Shown: positions 1 to 12,159, numbered from the stretch's first letter. The stretch: 64,000 nt of DNA from Ceratotherium simum simum (GCF_000283155.1 NW_004454166.1:15836034-15900033); one strand, 5' to 3'. Notes: generated by a model from the letters alone, not told the origin. Numbers and translations are program-made.

Positions 1-33
1 GAGCACTTAACCGCTAAGCCACGGGGCCGGCCC
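1..33 (-). mobile_element. ERE SINE, head only, cut by the window edge
   Basis: The first 33 bases are the reverse complement of the tRNA-like ERE head (gggccggccccgtggctta). The body lies left of the window. Confidence 0.75.
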
Positions 34-405
34 TGGAAGGACATCTTTAAGCCTTTTGCTTGCACTTTTGGAAGCTGTTATCTTTGCACCAAAACACAAG
101 AAGAATGGATTTCCTGCCGTCTCCAAGTGGACTCCTTCCTGGGTATAGTAACACCATTGTGCATAGAATTAAAAATGCTCCTTAACACCGAGTTTCAGCA
201 CAGCATTTGGCTGACTGCCGTTTGTGTCCTGTGCTTCCTTGGGTGATTTTGAGGACTGTCTGCTTTCCTGGGGCTTGAATTTCACAGTGAGATGAAATTC
301 ACTGGGTGTAAACATTACCATCTGCCGTTAGTCACAACTGTCAGAGGAAATGCACCTGGGTCATTGAAGACAAATGCACGTGGGTAATGTCTGCTGCATT
401 TTTGT

Positions 406-623
406 GTTTTTTTTTAAGATTTTTATTTATTTATTTATTTATTTTCCCCCCAAAGCCCCAGTAGATTGTTGTATGTCATAGTTGCACATCCTTCTAGTTG
501 CTGTATGTGGGACGCGGCCTCAACATGGCCGGAGAAGCGGTGTGTCGGTGCGCACCCGGGATCTGAACCCGGGCTGCCAGCAGCGGAGTGTGCGCGCTTA
601 ACTGCTAAGCCACAGGGCTGGCC
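406..623 (-). mobile_element. ERE SINE, short type
   Basis: tRNA-like head at the right end and a T-rich tail (aagatttttatttattt) at the left show minus orientation. A perfect 15-bp TSD, ctgctgcatttttgt, lies at 391-405 and 624-638, so this is a fairly young insertion. Confidence 0.88.
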
Positions 624-720
624 CTGCTGCATTTTTGTCCTTGGCATAGTCATTGATGACACTTAGGCATGGCTGAAGATTGAAGAAGGGGACACCAGTT
701 CTATTATCAACATTTTCTCT

Positions 721-1230
721 CTTTTTTTTTAAACATAGGAAACTTTTCTTTTTTTTCTTTTTTTATAATTTTATTTATTTATTTTTCCCCCAAAGCCCCA
801 GCAGATAGCTGCACGTCACAGTTGCACATCCCTCCAGCTGCTGTACGTGGGACGCGGCCCCAGCACGGCCGGAGAAGTGGTGCGTCGGCGCGCGCCCAGG
901 ATCCGAACCCAGGCCGCCAGCAGCGGAGCGCGTGCACCCAACCACTAAGCCACTGGGCCGTCCCAGGAAACTTTTGTTTTTTTGAGGAAGATTGGCCTTG
1001 AGTTAACATCTGTTACAATCTTCCTTTTTTTCCCTTTTTTCTCTCCAAAGCCCCAGTAGGTAGTTGTATGTCATAGTTGTACATCCTTCTAGTTGCTCTA
1101 CATGGGACACTGCCTCAGCATGGTTTGATGGGTTTGATGGGTAGGTCTGTGTGTGTGTGCCCAGGATCCGAGCCCCGGGCCGCCAAAGTGGAGTGGGCGA
1201 ACTTAACTGCTACACCCCTGGGCCGGCCCC
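721..1230 (-). mobile_element. Older ERE SINE, split by a younger ERE
   Basis: The body runs from ttgaggaagattggcc near 982 to the head cctgggccggcccc at 1230. Its tail starts at 721, and 748-964 is the younger insert. The TSD aacattttctct is at 709-720 and 1231-1242, which proves the two outer parts are one element. Confidence 0.8.
748..964 (-). mobile_element. ERE SINE, short type, inserted in the tail of an older ERE
   Basis: Minus-oriented, with head ending gggccgtccc. The TSD aggaaactttt is at 737-747 and 965-975. The flanks belong to the tail of the older ERE whose body resumes at about 976. Confidence 0.85.
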
Positions 1231-1450
1231 AACATTTTCTCTTTAGCTAAGGTAGTTTAACCAGTCACAGAGTCCCCTAACCAAGTATTGTCATCCAGCC
1301 CATATTCTTTCTTCTTGTTTACAAAGTCTGTCCTTGCTCTTTTGGCTCTGAACAGAGCTTTGAAAAATTCACTTTATTTTGTTGTCCTAAATATTTTTTA
1401 GTATGGTATAGTAGAAACAGAATGGCTTTAGAACCAGAGGTAATCTGTTT

Positions 1451-1787
1451 TTTTTAAAATTTATTTTCATTTTTTTAAAATTTATTTTTATTTATTTTTT
1501 TTGTGAGGAAGATCAGCCCTGAGCTAACATCCATGCTAATCCTCCTCTTTTTGCTGAGGAAGACCAGCTCTGAGCTAACATCTATTGCGAATCCTCCTCC
1601 TTTTTTTTCCCCCAAAGCCCCAGTAGATAGTTGTATGTCATAGTTGCACATCCTTCTAGTTGCTGTATGTGGGTCGCGGCCTCAGCGTGGCTGGAGAAGT
1701 GGTGCGTCAGTGTGCGCCTGGGATCCGAACCCGGGCCGCTAGTAGCGGAGCACGCACACTTAACCACTAAGCCACGGGGCCGGCCCC
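1451..1787 (-). mobile_element. ERE SINE, long composite type
   Basis: A 15-bp TSD, agaggtaatctgttt, at 1436-1450 and 1788-1802. The element carries both the two 'gagctaacatc' tail modules and the 'ccccagtagatagttgtatg' body, so it is longer (337 bp) than the short type. Confidence 0.86.
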
Positions 1788-1926
1788 AGAGGTAATCTGT
1801 TTAATCTTTGCCAATTTGGTGGGAGAAATGATATCCTGTTTTCATTTTCATTTTGTTATTTACTATTAGTGAACAATTACTGTTTTTTGGCCATATTTAC
1901 GTCATTTGTCCATTTTTGTGTCAGGC

Positions 1927-2177
1927 TTTTTTTTTTTTGGTGAGGAAGATTAGCCCTGAGCTAACATCTGTTGCCAATCTTCCTCTTTTTCTTTTTCTCT
2001 CCCCAATGCCCCAGTACATAGTTGTATGTTATAGTTGTAGAGTTGTAGCTCTTCTGTGTGGGACACTGCCTCGCCATGGCTTAATGAGCAGTGAGTAGGT
2101 CCACGTCCAGTGGCCTGGCGAACACCAGGCCGCTGAAGTGGAAGGCACAAACTTAACCACTGTGCCACTGGGAAGGT
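1927..2177 (-). mobile_element. Old ERE SINE
   Basis: T-rich tail, gaggaagattagccctgag, a degenerate body and a decayed head (ccactgggaaggtc). No clear TSD. Confidence 0.7.
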
Positions 2178-2379
2178 CTGTGTTTTCTTGACATAGAGAA
2201 AAAAGTTGTTAAATACGTACTTGTCCTTTATGGATTCTGCTTTTGGTTTTGGATTTAGAAAGCTTTTTCCAACCACAGGATTTTATGTACTATTCATTTA
2301 AATTAGGAATCAGCAAGCTAAGGCCACCAGACCAAATCTGGCCAGCCACCTGTTTTTGTACAGCCCATGAGTTAAATTT

Positions 2380-2745
2380 TTTTTTTTTTTACTTTGAAAT
2401 AATTATAGATTCACAAGAAGTTACCGAAAATGTGTATAAGGAGGTCCCAGGTGCCCTTTACCCAGTTTCCTCCAATGGTAACATCTTGCATGACGGATGC
2501 CGGGTGATTGACATTGGTGCAATCCACAAAACGCCTTCAGATTGCACCAGTTTTACATGCCCTCATTTGCATGTGTGCACATGTGTGTATTTAGTTCTGT
2601 GCAGTCTATCACATGTAGATTTCTGTAATCATCACCACCACGATCAAGATACAGACTCTTCCATCACTACAAGCCTCCTTCCTGCTACTCTTTTATGGCC
2701 ACACCCACCGCAGGCCCCATCCCAAACCCCTGACAGCTTCAGTCC
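2380..2745 (-). mobile_element. L1 3'-UTR fragment
   Basis: The sequence resembles the antisense L1M 3' end (attatagattcacaagaag, tttacccagtttcctccaat, atcaccaccacgatcaag). It sits inside the hAT-like element. Confidence 0.55.
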
Positions 2746-2813
2746 TAAGAGTAGTTTTTACATTTTTAAATGGCTGAAAGAAATAAAAAGATCTATATTT
2801 CGTGACGTGAAAA

Positions 2814-3067
2814 ATTTTTTTTTTTTTTTTGTGAGATCAGCCCTGTGCTAACATCCGCCAATCCTCCTCTTTTTTTTTTTTTTGCCGAGGAAGATTGGCC
2901 CTGGGCTAACATCCGTGCCCATCCTCCTCCACTTTATATGGGACGCCGCCACAGCATGGCCTGACAAGCAGTGCATCGGTGCGCGCCCGGGATCTGAACC
3001 AGCGAACCCCGGGCCGCCGCAGCGGAGCGCGCGCACCCAACCGCTTGCGCCACCGGGCCGGCCCCCA
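2814..3067 (-). mobile_element. ERE SINE, 'tatatggga' type
   Basis: TSD gtgacgtgaaaa at 2802-2813 and 3068-3079. The head caccgggccggccccc is at the right end and two 'gctaacatccg' modules are at the left. Confidence 0.87.
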
Positions 3068-3877
3068 GTGACGTGAAAATTAGTTAAATTCACATTTCAG
3101 TGCCCGTAAGTAAGTTGTTTTGGAACGCAGCCACACTCATTTTTCCGCCTGCTGTCTGGCTGCTTTTGCACAACAGCAGAAGACTTGAGTTGTTGCAACA
3201 GAGACGGTACAGCACGCAAACCTGAAAATATTTACTATCTGGTCCTTTACAAAAAAAGTTTGCCAGCCCCTGATACAAATCATCATCTAGTATTCTTTTT
3301 TTTTTTTTTAATTTGGTGTTTAATTCTTTATATGACCTGATATTTATTTTTGCATTTGGCGTTAGAGAAGGATATACCTTAATTGTTTTCTAAATAATTA
3401 ACCATTCTAATTCTAACTAATTCTCCATCAGCGTTTATTGAATAATCTATTGTCTCCTCACAATTTGAAGTTCTATAGTTATCATATATTAAAAACACAG
3501 ATCTGTTCCATCAATTTAGGGAATGACAGAGTGAATCACCAAGCTGTTCGGGCAGGATATATATTACCGGGAGTTCTCTGGGCGTGAGAAGCCCTTACCT
3601 CCTGCGTTAATGATCAGTGTTCAGGCCAGATGTGCCTGTGCACAGTGGTATCTGATCACTCAGGTTTATTTCTACGTGCGGATACTATGGTGGGGTCTTG
3701 TTTTATTTTTCTGGAGTCCACGGGGGATTGCTGATGGCCCCAGGGAGCTGTTTGTTTATGGTTTCTGGTCCTTTATGTTGGATCTTCTCTGGAGCTGGCT
3801 GGCTCTTAAAACTCCCGTGAGAGGAGAAGTGACTTGATTTCTTTCTCTGACACTGGTGGATCAGGAATTGAATTGTT

Positions 3878-4175
3878 GGGGCCGGGCCCGTGGCTTAGCA
3901 ATTAAGTGCATGCGCTCTGCTACTGGCGACCCGTGTTCGGATCCCGGGTGTGCACCGACGCACCGCTACTCCGGCCATGCTGAGGCCGCGTCCCACATAC
4001 ACCAACTAGAAGGATGTGCAACTATAACATACAACTGTCTACTGGGGCTTTGGGCGAAAAAAAGGAGGAGGATTGGCAATAGATGTTAGCTCAGAGCTGG
4101 TCTTCCTCAGCAAAAAGAGGAGGATTAGCACGGATGTTAGCTCAGGGCTGATCTTCCTCACAAAAAAAAAAAAAA
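3878..4175 (+). mobile_element. ERE SINE, long composite type
   Basis: Head ggggccgggcccgtggctta, body actagaaggatgtgcaacta, then two 'gatgttagctcag' modules and poly-A. A perfect 15-bp TSD, aggaattgaattgtt, is at 3863-3877 and 4176-4190. Confidence 0.9.
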
Positions 4176-4374
4176 AGGAATTGAATTGTTTTAAGAAATA
4201 CGTGTGAAGGATTGCTCACGACCAGTCCCTACCACAGATGCAGAGGAGGTGGTGGTGGTAGTGGGGGTCTCTTTGGGTAGGTGCCTGTTTAATGAAATCT
4301 CCTGTGACAAGGGGATAGGCAGTAGAGGGCTGCTAGCCTCCGCTCTGGACTCTTGGGGCTAGGCTCCATTTGGG

Positions 4375-4560
4375 CCTCTGCTTGTTACTGGCTGTGTGAC
4401 CTTAGGCCCATCTGCTAACCTCCCAGGGCCAGTTCTCTTAGTAGGAAAAGGATATGAAAGCTCACCCCCCCACCCTCGCCCTGCGTTATTTTAAGGGTTA
4501 AATGAGACATAATGTGCCAGACACACTGCCTGGCAGAGAGTATGAGCTTAAAACATTTAA
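4375..4560 (+). mobile_element. MIR SINE relic
   Basis: MIR core and tail features: ctggctgtgtgacctta, then gggttaaatgagacataatg and gccagacacactgcctggca. Confidence 0.6.
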
Positions 4561-5449
4561 TTTCCCGTTTTTCCCTTCCCTTGACTTAGAGGTGTGTGGG
4601 TAGATCACTGTGAAAAGTATAGATTTTGTCTCCAAGTCCTGTAATCTTTCTTAGCCCCAAGACTTTGCTTTCTATTTTGGGGTTTTGTTGTGTTTTTGAG
4701 TCAACTCATAGCCCAGGCTCCCAGGGCGCTCAGCTGGCCACCTTTTGCTCTCTGCCAAGGCTAGGTTCAGATGACCCAAGGAGAACGCTCAGGCCAGCTG
4801 TTGGAGCCAGGCCGTGATGACAGCCTGTGTTTGTTCATAGGACCTCCTTAAATGGACGAGAGTGCAAGATTCCCCATGTGAGTGCCTGTGGTGAGGGGTG
4901 CTGGCTTGTGACAGTGGAAAATGACTTGAATCAGGTGTCACTGAGGCAGACCACTGAAGGTGAGTGGGAGGACTCCACTCTGGGAGGCAGCTCCCACTTG
5001 GGCAGGAATGTCAAGTACCTGGGGACCTTGGTTTAAGCCTTTGCTGAACAGTCATTCTGACAGGACTTGCCCTCTTGTTTTAAGAATGGGCTCTGTGGAT
5101 TTAAGGACAGCACACGGCGCTGTTGAACTTGGGTTTACTCGATTTTGCTAGAACTGCGGTGATTTCTAATCCTCTGTAATTTACCTGTGTTTGAAACATG
5201 ATCCCTCTGATGTGGCCAGACTCTGTTTTTTTCTGCTGGAACCCTTCATCAGCATATCCCAGGCCATTTGACCTAAGTGTTGGCGACACTTCTCATCTGT
5301 CCTTTCCTCTGTGTGGCATCTACCACCTAGTTCAGGTACTATCTGGGGGGAGGGTGTGCCTGGACAATTACAGTAGCTCCCTAACTGATCCGTCTCTTTC
5401 TCCTATTTCTTCCCTTTTTTATTTGTTCTGCCTTTTCTGAAATCTTTTT

Positions 5450-6145
5450 GTGAAACTTAACAAATTTTTGCCACTTCCCTGCTTGAAAGCTCAGCCGTTG
5501 GCTATGGGGCGCACCTCAAACTCTTAAGCATGTCATTTAAGATCCCTGAGAGTCTGGAGCTCATCAGCCTTCCAGGCCTCATTTCCTGCCACTTCCCCGG
5601 GAGGCTCCCGTTCTGTCCACGATGAGGTTCCCCCGCTGTACCTTCTGCTTTTCACCCCGTGGCAATTTTGCCGATGTGGTGTTCCACGCCAGGGACGCCT
5701 TTCTCTTCCTTTGAGTGGCTCTTCACTGTTTACAGTGGGCTTTCACAGACATTCTTGATAATTTCACAGACGTTTCCCAGTGAATGTTGGTAAGTTTAAG
5801 TGATTTTCTTAGGGCCGCATAGCTAGTAGGAGAGCTGGAATTTAAACTCAGGCCTTCTGCCATCCTGCAAAGCCCAAACTGCCCTCTCTGATGCCTTCCT
5901 CAGAGGGCAGGTATTCTCACTTTCCCTAGACTCTAGTACAGCAGGTTTCTCCTCATTCATGTATTTATCACATCATATCATGTTGCTGTTCATCCTGGGT
6001 CTATGCCTCCCACATACTCCACCCTAATACTTGATTCCTCAGGTGACTTGCTTATCGGCTTGCTTTCTCCTGCACCTAGAATAGTGCCTGGTGCTCAGTG
6101 GGAACCCGATAAGTGTTTGTTTGGATGACTATGTGAATGAATAGA
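5450..6145 (+). mobile_element. L2 LINE 3' region
   Basis: L2-like 3' sequence: gaaagctcagccgttggct, then ctagaatagtgcctggtgct and gataagtgtttgtttggatg. A MIR-like segment (about 5745-5890) interrupts it. Confidence 0.45.
5745..5890 (-). mobile_element. MIR SINE relic
   Basis: A weak antisense MIR match: agtgattttcttagggccgc and agctggaatttaaactcagg. Confidence 0.35.
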
Positions 6146-7651
6146 TTTTTCTCCTCGTATCCTCTAATTTGTGGTTTGGGGGAGTATAGCACCCTGGTAG
6201 TTATGCTGCTTAAATCTCCCATGTGTTGGAAAACATCTCTCTTTTGGTCTACAGAGTAAATAGAAAGTGATAATTATTTTTTCCCATTCTCTCTGCCATC
6301 TCATAGAGACGTAATTAAGTTTTTCATTTCTTGAACAAAGATGCTTAAAACATATTTAATTATATATAATACAAATGTAATCTTTTAGCCAAATTTTGTC
6401 AAACAACGGCTTATACCTAGGAGTGGCTTTGAGGAAAGTTATCTCACCTTAATCATCAGCACACCCACTCCCCCACAACCTAACTAAAAAATAATAATAT
6501 TCTTCACTTTGGACAGTTGACATTCTTCTCTATCATAGGTGAAGTGTAAATAAAAGCATCTTGAGAAATCCTTGCTTCTTATTGATCTCTTGTATATTGA
6601 CTTCAAGATAAGCCTCCAAACCTCCCCACGTAGGTGGATACCCCATGGCTGCTGCTGTGCCGACACATGGGAGCTGTCTCCTTTTCGACTTTGTGTTATC
6701 CTCAGAGTTTATAGACAAATAAGGTTGTATGATTTTCTTCCTCATTCTTTCGTTGACTTTGTTCCTTCATCTGTTTCTGCCTCTCTGCCATCTGTACCTG
6801 GTCTGAAATCCTTCCACTTGTCGTTCCTCACAGAGCTCATTTCTGCCTCTGAGCCCAGAGTGCCTGTGGCAGAGGCAAGACTGGCCAGGATTAAGTTTAA
6901 GGCCCTTTTCTTTCATGTCCGTCCCTCCTCCCTTCCTTTCCTTGTCTAGTTACTTAGTTGCGAAACTCTTTTGAGCGATTTTGGTTTAGAATGTCCTATT
7001 CTTGCTTTTTCCTTGACTCTTTCGACTATGATCAGACTTTTGGTTGTCAGGTGCCTTTTTCTTTTCCAATGAATCAATTAACCACGGAAATAGAAAGGAA
7101 TGCCCCACACTCAGTGTGAGTTGTGTCAGTAGGAACATGGGGATTAGATTAGATCTGGAGCAACCAGGGAGCCAGGTGGATCTCGAGCCCTGAAATCCAT
7201 CTGCACTTCTGGGTAGGAGGCGGGCACACCTCAGGTTTCTCAAAAGGACGCTGTGGGGGAGACCGTGCCTCAGGCTTTGACAGGTTCCACAGAAAAACAT
7301 CTCTTTTAGCTCCTTTGTGGTAAGATGCAGATTCCTGAATCAGGGCAATAGTGTTTAATCCCACAAAACTAGTAATGAGAGAATCCTATGCATCCTGTAC
7401 AAAGAGAAAAAAATTAACACTTTTTTTCAAGTAAGTGTGACCTGTTTGAATATCATTACATATTTCCTTCTAATGTAACAAATTCTCACCTCAGGTTAGT
7501 TTTAGGTTTGAGTTGAGGGTTTAAGGACATCCCCACCCCCAAAGAGTTGGATATATGTGTCACAAATCATTGATGTGATAATGTTCTATTGGAGGGCAAT
7601 TTGAATTTGGGGAGCTCATGAAAGTTGAAATGTACTTCTATTTCCTCTTTT

Positions 7652-7902
7652 TTTTTCTTCTTTGAGGAAGATTGGCCCTGAGCTAACATCTGTTGCCAGT
7701 CTTCCTCCTTTTTTCCTTTTTTCTCCTCAAAGCCCCAGTAGATAGTTGCATGTCATAGTTGCACATCCTTCTAGTTGCTCTATGTGGGATACCACCTCAG
7801 CATGGCTTGATGAGTGATGCATAGGTCCGCGCTCGGGATCCGACCCGGTGAACCCCGGACCGGAGTATGTGAAGTTAACTACTACACTACCGGGCCGGCC
7901 CC
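7652..7902 (-). mobile_element. Old ERE SINE
   Basis: Tail tttgaggaagattggccctg at left and head ctaccgggccggcccc at right. The flanks ttcctcttttt and ttccctcttttt form an imperfect TSD. Confidence 0.8.
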
Positions 7903-8559
7903 TTGTTCCCTCTTTTTAGTTTAGAGAAATAGTTTAGAATCTGCAGTGCCTAACTTTTTTTTCCCCATGGGTATCTTCAGGACTCTAAAAATGATAGGTT
8001 CTCTCCAAAGAAAGAGTCAAATTCACAAATGCACATTGGCGTGAGGTGGCTGTGGATTCCAGGGAAAGAGTCGCTGTTGTAGAGAAATGGTGGGCTTCAG
8101 GTAATTTTTGAGGCAAGGACACTTTTTAGTCTTGCTAAATGTACAAGGGTTTTTTTAAAGCACAGCGGAGTGGTGTGGGCTGTAAGTGTGGACTTAACCG
8201 TAGCCACTTGGCACTTGCTGTTGGTAGTGGAGTCCTGCCCTGTTCTGTTCCTCACTTGAGTGGTTTTTGCCCTTGAAAAGGTTTGGTCTAGGGTGATGAT
8301 TAATCAACAAGTATTTGATCACCTACTATATATTCAGCTCTGTATACCATATTACTTTGTCTAGGTCTTTGTTCTGAAAACCAAAAATGCCCTTTTGTTT
8401 AACTTTCCGTAGGCATCTGACTTGTTTCATCAAACACCGAGTACAGTCCATATATGTAATACTGTGTCAGACGGTGGCACAAAAACATGTAAATTAGGAC
8501 CAAGTTTTGTAAGAGGAACAAATGGTTTGGTTAAGAAGTATTAGGTGAAGGAAGGGAAA

Positions 8560-8755
8560 GAGCTAATATTTATTAAGGGATTATACTAGGCTCATTATAT
8601 ATTTTCTTTAATTCTTACACCCCTCCATGTCATAAATGGAGACACAAGGGCTCAGAGAGATTGAGTTACCTTACCCCAGGCCTGGCGAGGAGCAAAGCCA
8701 GAATCTAAACCCAGTCATTTGGACTCTAAGCCCAGATCGTCCTGCCTTGCCTCTT
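8560..8755 (-). mobile_element. MIR SINE relic
   Basis: Antisense MIR pattern: tattaagggattatactagg, then ggctcagagagattgagtta and gtcatttggactctaagccc. Confidence 0.5.
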
Positions 8756-8772
8756 CTATTAAAGATCAGAGT

Positions 8773-8987
8773 TGGCCGACCCCTTGGCTTAGCGGTTACG
8801 TGCTCGCGCTCCGCTACTGGCGGCCCGGGTTCGGATCCCGGGCTCGCACTGACGTGCCGCTTCTCCCGCCATGCTGAGGCCGCGTCCCACATACAGCAAC
8901 TAGAAGGATGTGCAGCTATGACACACAACTATCTACTGGGGCTTTGGCGGGAAAAAATAAATAAATAAAATCTAAAAAAAAAAAAAA
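8773..8987 (+). mobile_element. ERE SINE, short type
   Basis: TSD aaagatcagagt at 8761-8772 and 8988-8999. The element runs from tggccgaccccttggctta to an aataaataaataaaatct tail. Confidence 0.88.
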
Positions 8988-9649
8988 AAAGATCAGAGTG
9001 AATGGAGTGGCTTAGGGTAGGAAGAGCATAGAAATGAGAACCTTAGCCTGAGTGTCCACGGCAGGTTAACTTCATAGTCTTTGTGAAACTTCATTTATCC
9101 TCTGTTGATTACCACTCATAATTTTTCTCAATTGGTCTGTTAGAGCTCTTTATTGGCTTGTCCACATCACTCACCTTCTTCCTATGGAGGATACAAGGAG
9201 GAGTGTCTGGGTTATGGTATAGCAGAGCCCTAGATGAGAGACCAAAGAGCTGGCTTTCTCACACACCACTTGAGTGACCTCATGCATACTGCTGCTAAGC
9301 CTTTTCTTATATGTAACACAAACAACTTGGATGATCTCTGAGGGGTTCTACACCCCAAACCCATGTGTGAATTTGATGCAGAAATGTCAGAGAAGGAATG
9401 CCTTACTTAGCTTTATGGGTTTTCAGTTGGCAAGATCATGAGAATGCGTCAAGGAGGGCAGAAAAGAGTGCAGGTTTTTAGAGAGAGTCACGTTCTCTTT
9501 GGATATGTGCTTTTAGGGAAGGTTTAATCTGTCTTTTTAGAAAGCTATCTGCTGGGGCTTTTGAGTCCGCAGATGGCATACACCTACTTGACCAGCAATA
9601 GAAGGCAGAACCTTCGTGTTGGGGGTGTTAGTTATCATTCAGTTAGGGA

Positions 9650-9985
9650 CAAGCTTTGGGAAATACCTTTCCTCCTTCCGTGACAGTGACTTCTCAGCCT
9701 GGAATGTCTACACCAAACTCTCCTCCAGCCTCGCTTTTACACTTGGCAAATTTGCTCATTTTTCTCAAGTTGCCTCAGCATCCTTTGCCCTCCTTCATTT
9801 CGCACGGAGCTCTATTATAACCCATATTGCATTGCATCATAGTTAGAGGTTTTCATGTCCATATGCCCAGCTAGACTGAGTTATTTAAACAGAGGTGTCA
9901 TATCCTATTTTGTTTGGTAGCCCTGCATCAGCACCTTGGCTGATGTGTATTAGGTGTTCAATATATGCTTGAAATAGTGCATCCT
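9650..9985 (+). mobile_element. L2 LINE 3' end
   Basis: Decayed L2-like end with a Cys/Pro-rich coding relic followed by gatgtgtattaggtgttcaa and tatatgcttgaaatag. Confidence 0.4.
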
Positions 9986-10689
9986 CCTTAGGAGGAATGA
10001 AAGGGATCATGTCTGAATTCAGCTGAGAGTGGAGGAAAACCTTTGCTCCCAGGAATCACAAGAATGTCTGGAAAAGTGATTGTTAGTCTGGAGAGTCTTA
10101 GAAAAAGCTAGTAACAGACATTGGAAACTTAGTCAAGGAATGTGGACTCACGTGCTTTGATTTTGACTTCATTTGGGATCTCATTGGAGGTCTTCTTTTG
10201 CATCAGTCTAATGGATGGATTTTACTGGAAGGGCAAGTTTTCTAATAAAAAGACTAGGGAAACATTTTCAGTTTCTAAACCTATAAATAAAGCTTTGAAG
10301 GTGGTCTCTTAACCCATGTCTAAAGAAGAGGAGTCTTTACCTCATAAGAAATGGCCCAGACTCCAAAGTAGGAAAAGGTCAGACTGTTCAGGGAAGATGC
10401 TAACCTAGAAACTGCAGATTGGTGGGCCTTGGGAACTTGGAGATACTTGTGCAAGAAACCTTGGGGGTTTTGGAGAATATTTGAGATAGGGATTCTGGGG
10501 CAGGGGTGGGAAGGAAGGACTGAACTTCCTACAAATAAGCAAGTAGGATCCCAGAACTTAGGACATACAGTTAAGATGCCTTTGAATAACTCTACAGGAA
10601 AAAAAAAGAGATAAATTTCTGTATTTTAAAATTCCACTGTTTTCTATCTAGATTAAAAAAATCATATAGACATTTTTATAATTATATGT

Positions 10690-11060
10690 ATTAGTCAGCC
10701 TTGCTGTGTTAATAACTCCATAACTTCAAAGATTTGCAGCAAACATTAATTACCAGGTCACATTACATGTTGGTGTCTGTGGGTCTGTTGCTATGGCTCT
10801 CTTCCACAATCTTCCTGTTCTGAAGTCGCAGCCCCTGTTTGGGACATACTGGTTTCAAGACAGAGGAGAGAGAACAAGAGAGCTGGTGAAAGAATGCATA
10901 ATGCCTCTTAAAGTGTCTGCTCCCATCTGGTGTATGTCACATTTGCTCATGTGCCATTGGCTGGAGCAAGTCACATGGCCAAGCCGAAAGTCAGTGGGGT
11001 GGGGAGGTGTCCTCCTGTGGGCAGTCACTTGGCAATAGTAAGAGTGTATAATCCTCTTAC
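10690..11060. repeat. Unclassified ancient interspersed repeat
   Basis: Begins gtcagccttgctgtgttaat and contains agcccctgtttgggac and gtcacatggccaagcc. The style is that of an old MER/LTR-like repeat, but I cannot name the family. Confidence 0.35.
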
Positions 11061-11451
11061 AGGAAGAGAGTTAATAATTGCAAATGATAATACAATCTAC
11101 TGTATAGTTTGTGTCCTCTCCTTTTGTCACCAAACATTATTTAGTAAATACTTTGCATCAGTACAGATCTATCATTTTAAAATGTTTTAAATACATTTTC
11201 TCTCTATCATGTGTATTAAAATCTTAGACTAATTTTGGGGGCGGCTGTCATCTTGCCAGGGAGTGATGTGGTGGGTCACTGCCTGTTTTCAAGTATTCTT
11301 CCTGAATACTTCAGTGCATGGAGCTCTGTTGTACATCACTGCATTAGCTAGAGTCTCCAGAATGATTTGAATAATGCGGTGATAGTAGGTAGTAAAATCT
11401 TGTTTCTGAATTTAGTACACCTCCCTCCTATGTTTTATGTTGTTTGTTGCT

Positions 11452-11790
11452 TTTTAAAAAATTACTGTTGAGATCTAATTCACATACCTAAAATTCACCA
11501 TTTTAAAGTATACAATTGTTTTCAGTATTTTCACAGCATTGTGTAACTGTCATTACTATCTAATTCCAGAATATTTTTGTGACCCCAAAAAGAAACCTTG
11601 TACTCATTGAGTATTCACTCTCATTCCACCTTCCTCCAGCCCCTGGCAACCAAAAATCTGCTTTCTGTCTCTATGGATTTGCCTGTTCTGGACATTTCAT
11701 ATAAATGGAATCATACATGTGGCTCATGTCTAGCTTCTTTCACTTAGAGTAATGTTTTTAAGGTTCATTGCTGATGTTTTCTGATATACA
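11452..11790 (-). mobile_element. L1 3'-UTR fragment
   Basis: Antisense L1M end: aaattcaccattttaaagta, gtctctatggatttgcctgt and atataaatggaatcatacat. Confidence 0.65.
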
Positions 11791-11945
11791 CTCTTTAACG
11801 TATTTAGGAACTTTCCTCTTATTCCTTAATTTTACTTAGAGATTTTAATGGCATGGCTGATATATACCAATGAAGTCATGATTATATTCAGTGATCATTA
11901 TATGATCAGTTAATGCAATAAATTTCCCAATGTTAAATCATTCTT

Positions 11946-12159
11946 GGCCGGCCCCGTGGCTTGGTGGTTAAGTGAGCGCGCTCCACTGCTGGCGACCCGG
12001 GTTCGGATCCCGGGCTCGCACCGACGCGCTGCTTCTCTGGCCATGCTGAGGCCGCGTCCCACATACAGCAACTAGAAGGATGTGCAGCTATGACACACAA
12101 CTATCTACTGGGGCTTTGGGGGGAAAAAATAAATAAATAAAATCTTTAAAAAAAAAAAA
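11946..12159 (+). mobile_element. ERE SINE, short type
   Basis: Perfect 11-bp TSD, aaatcattctt, at 11935-11945 and 12160-12170. Clear A/B-box head and an aataaataaataaaatct tail. Confidence 0.9.

Larger units (their letters stand above)
2306..3272. mobile_element. hAT-type non-autonomous DNA transposon, broken by an L1 piece and an ERE
   Basis: The left part (tcagcaagctaaggccacca, then ctgtttttgtacagccc) and right part (tttcagtgcccgtaagtaag, then agtttgccagcccctg) match one Charlie-like MITE with opposed ends. The middle is occupied by an L1 tail (about 2380-2745) and an ERE (2814-3067). The family name is not certain. Confidence 0.55.

Noticed and set aside
2243..2851. 202-codon open frame on the + strand
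   Set aside because: It spans hAT-like, L1 and ERE sequence in a nest; the translation is low-complexity (His, Phe and Thr runs) and resembles no protein family.
4827..5036. Possible extra exon upstream of exon 2
   Set aside because: A tag-like left edge and a GTGAG right edge are present, but the translation does not match SNX30 or any family I know and there is no reason to place an exon there.
435..8968. Recurring short proteins containing phrases such as SHIQQLEGCATMTYN or WDAASTWPEKRC
   Set aside because: These are translations of the ERE SINE in sense and antisense, repeated at every copy, not a gene family.
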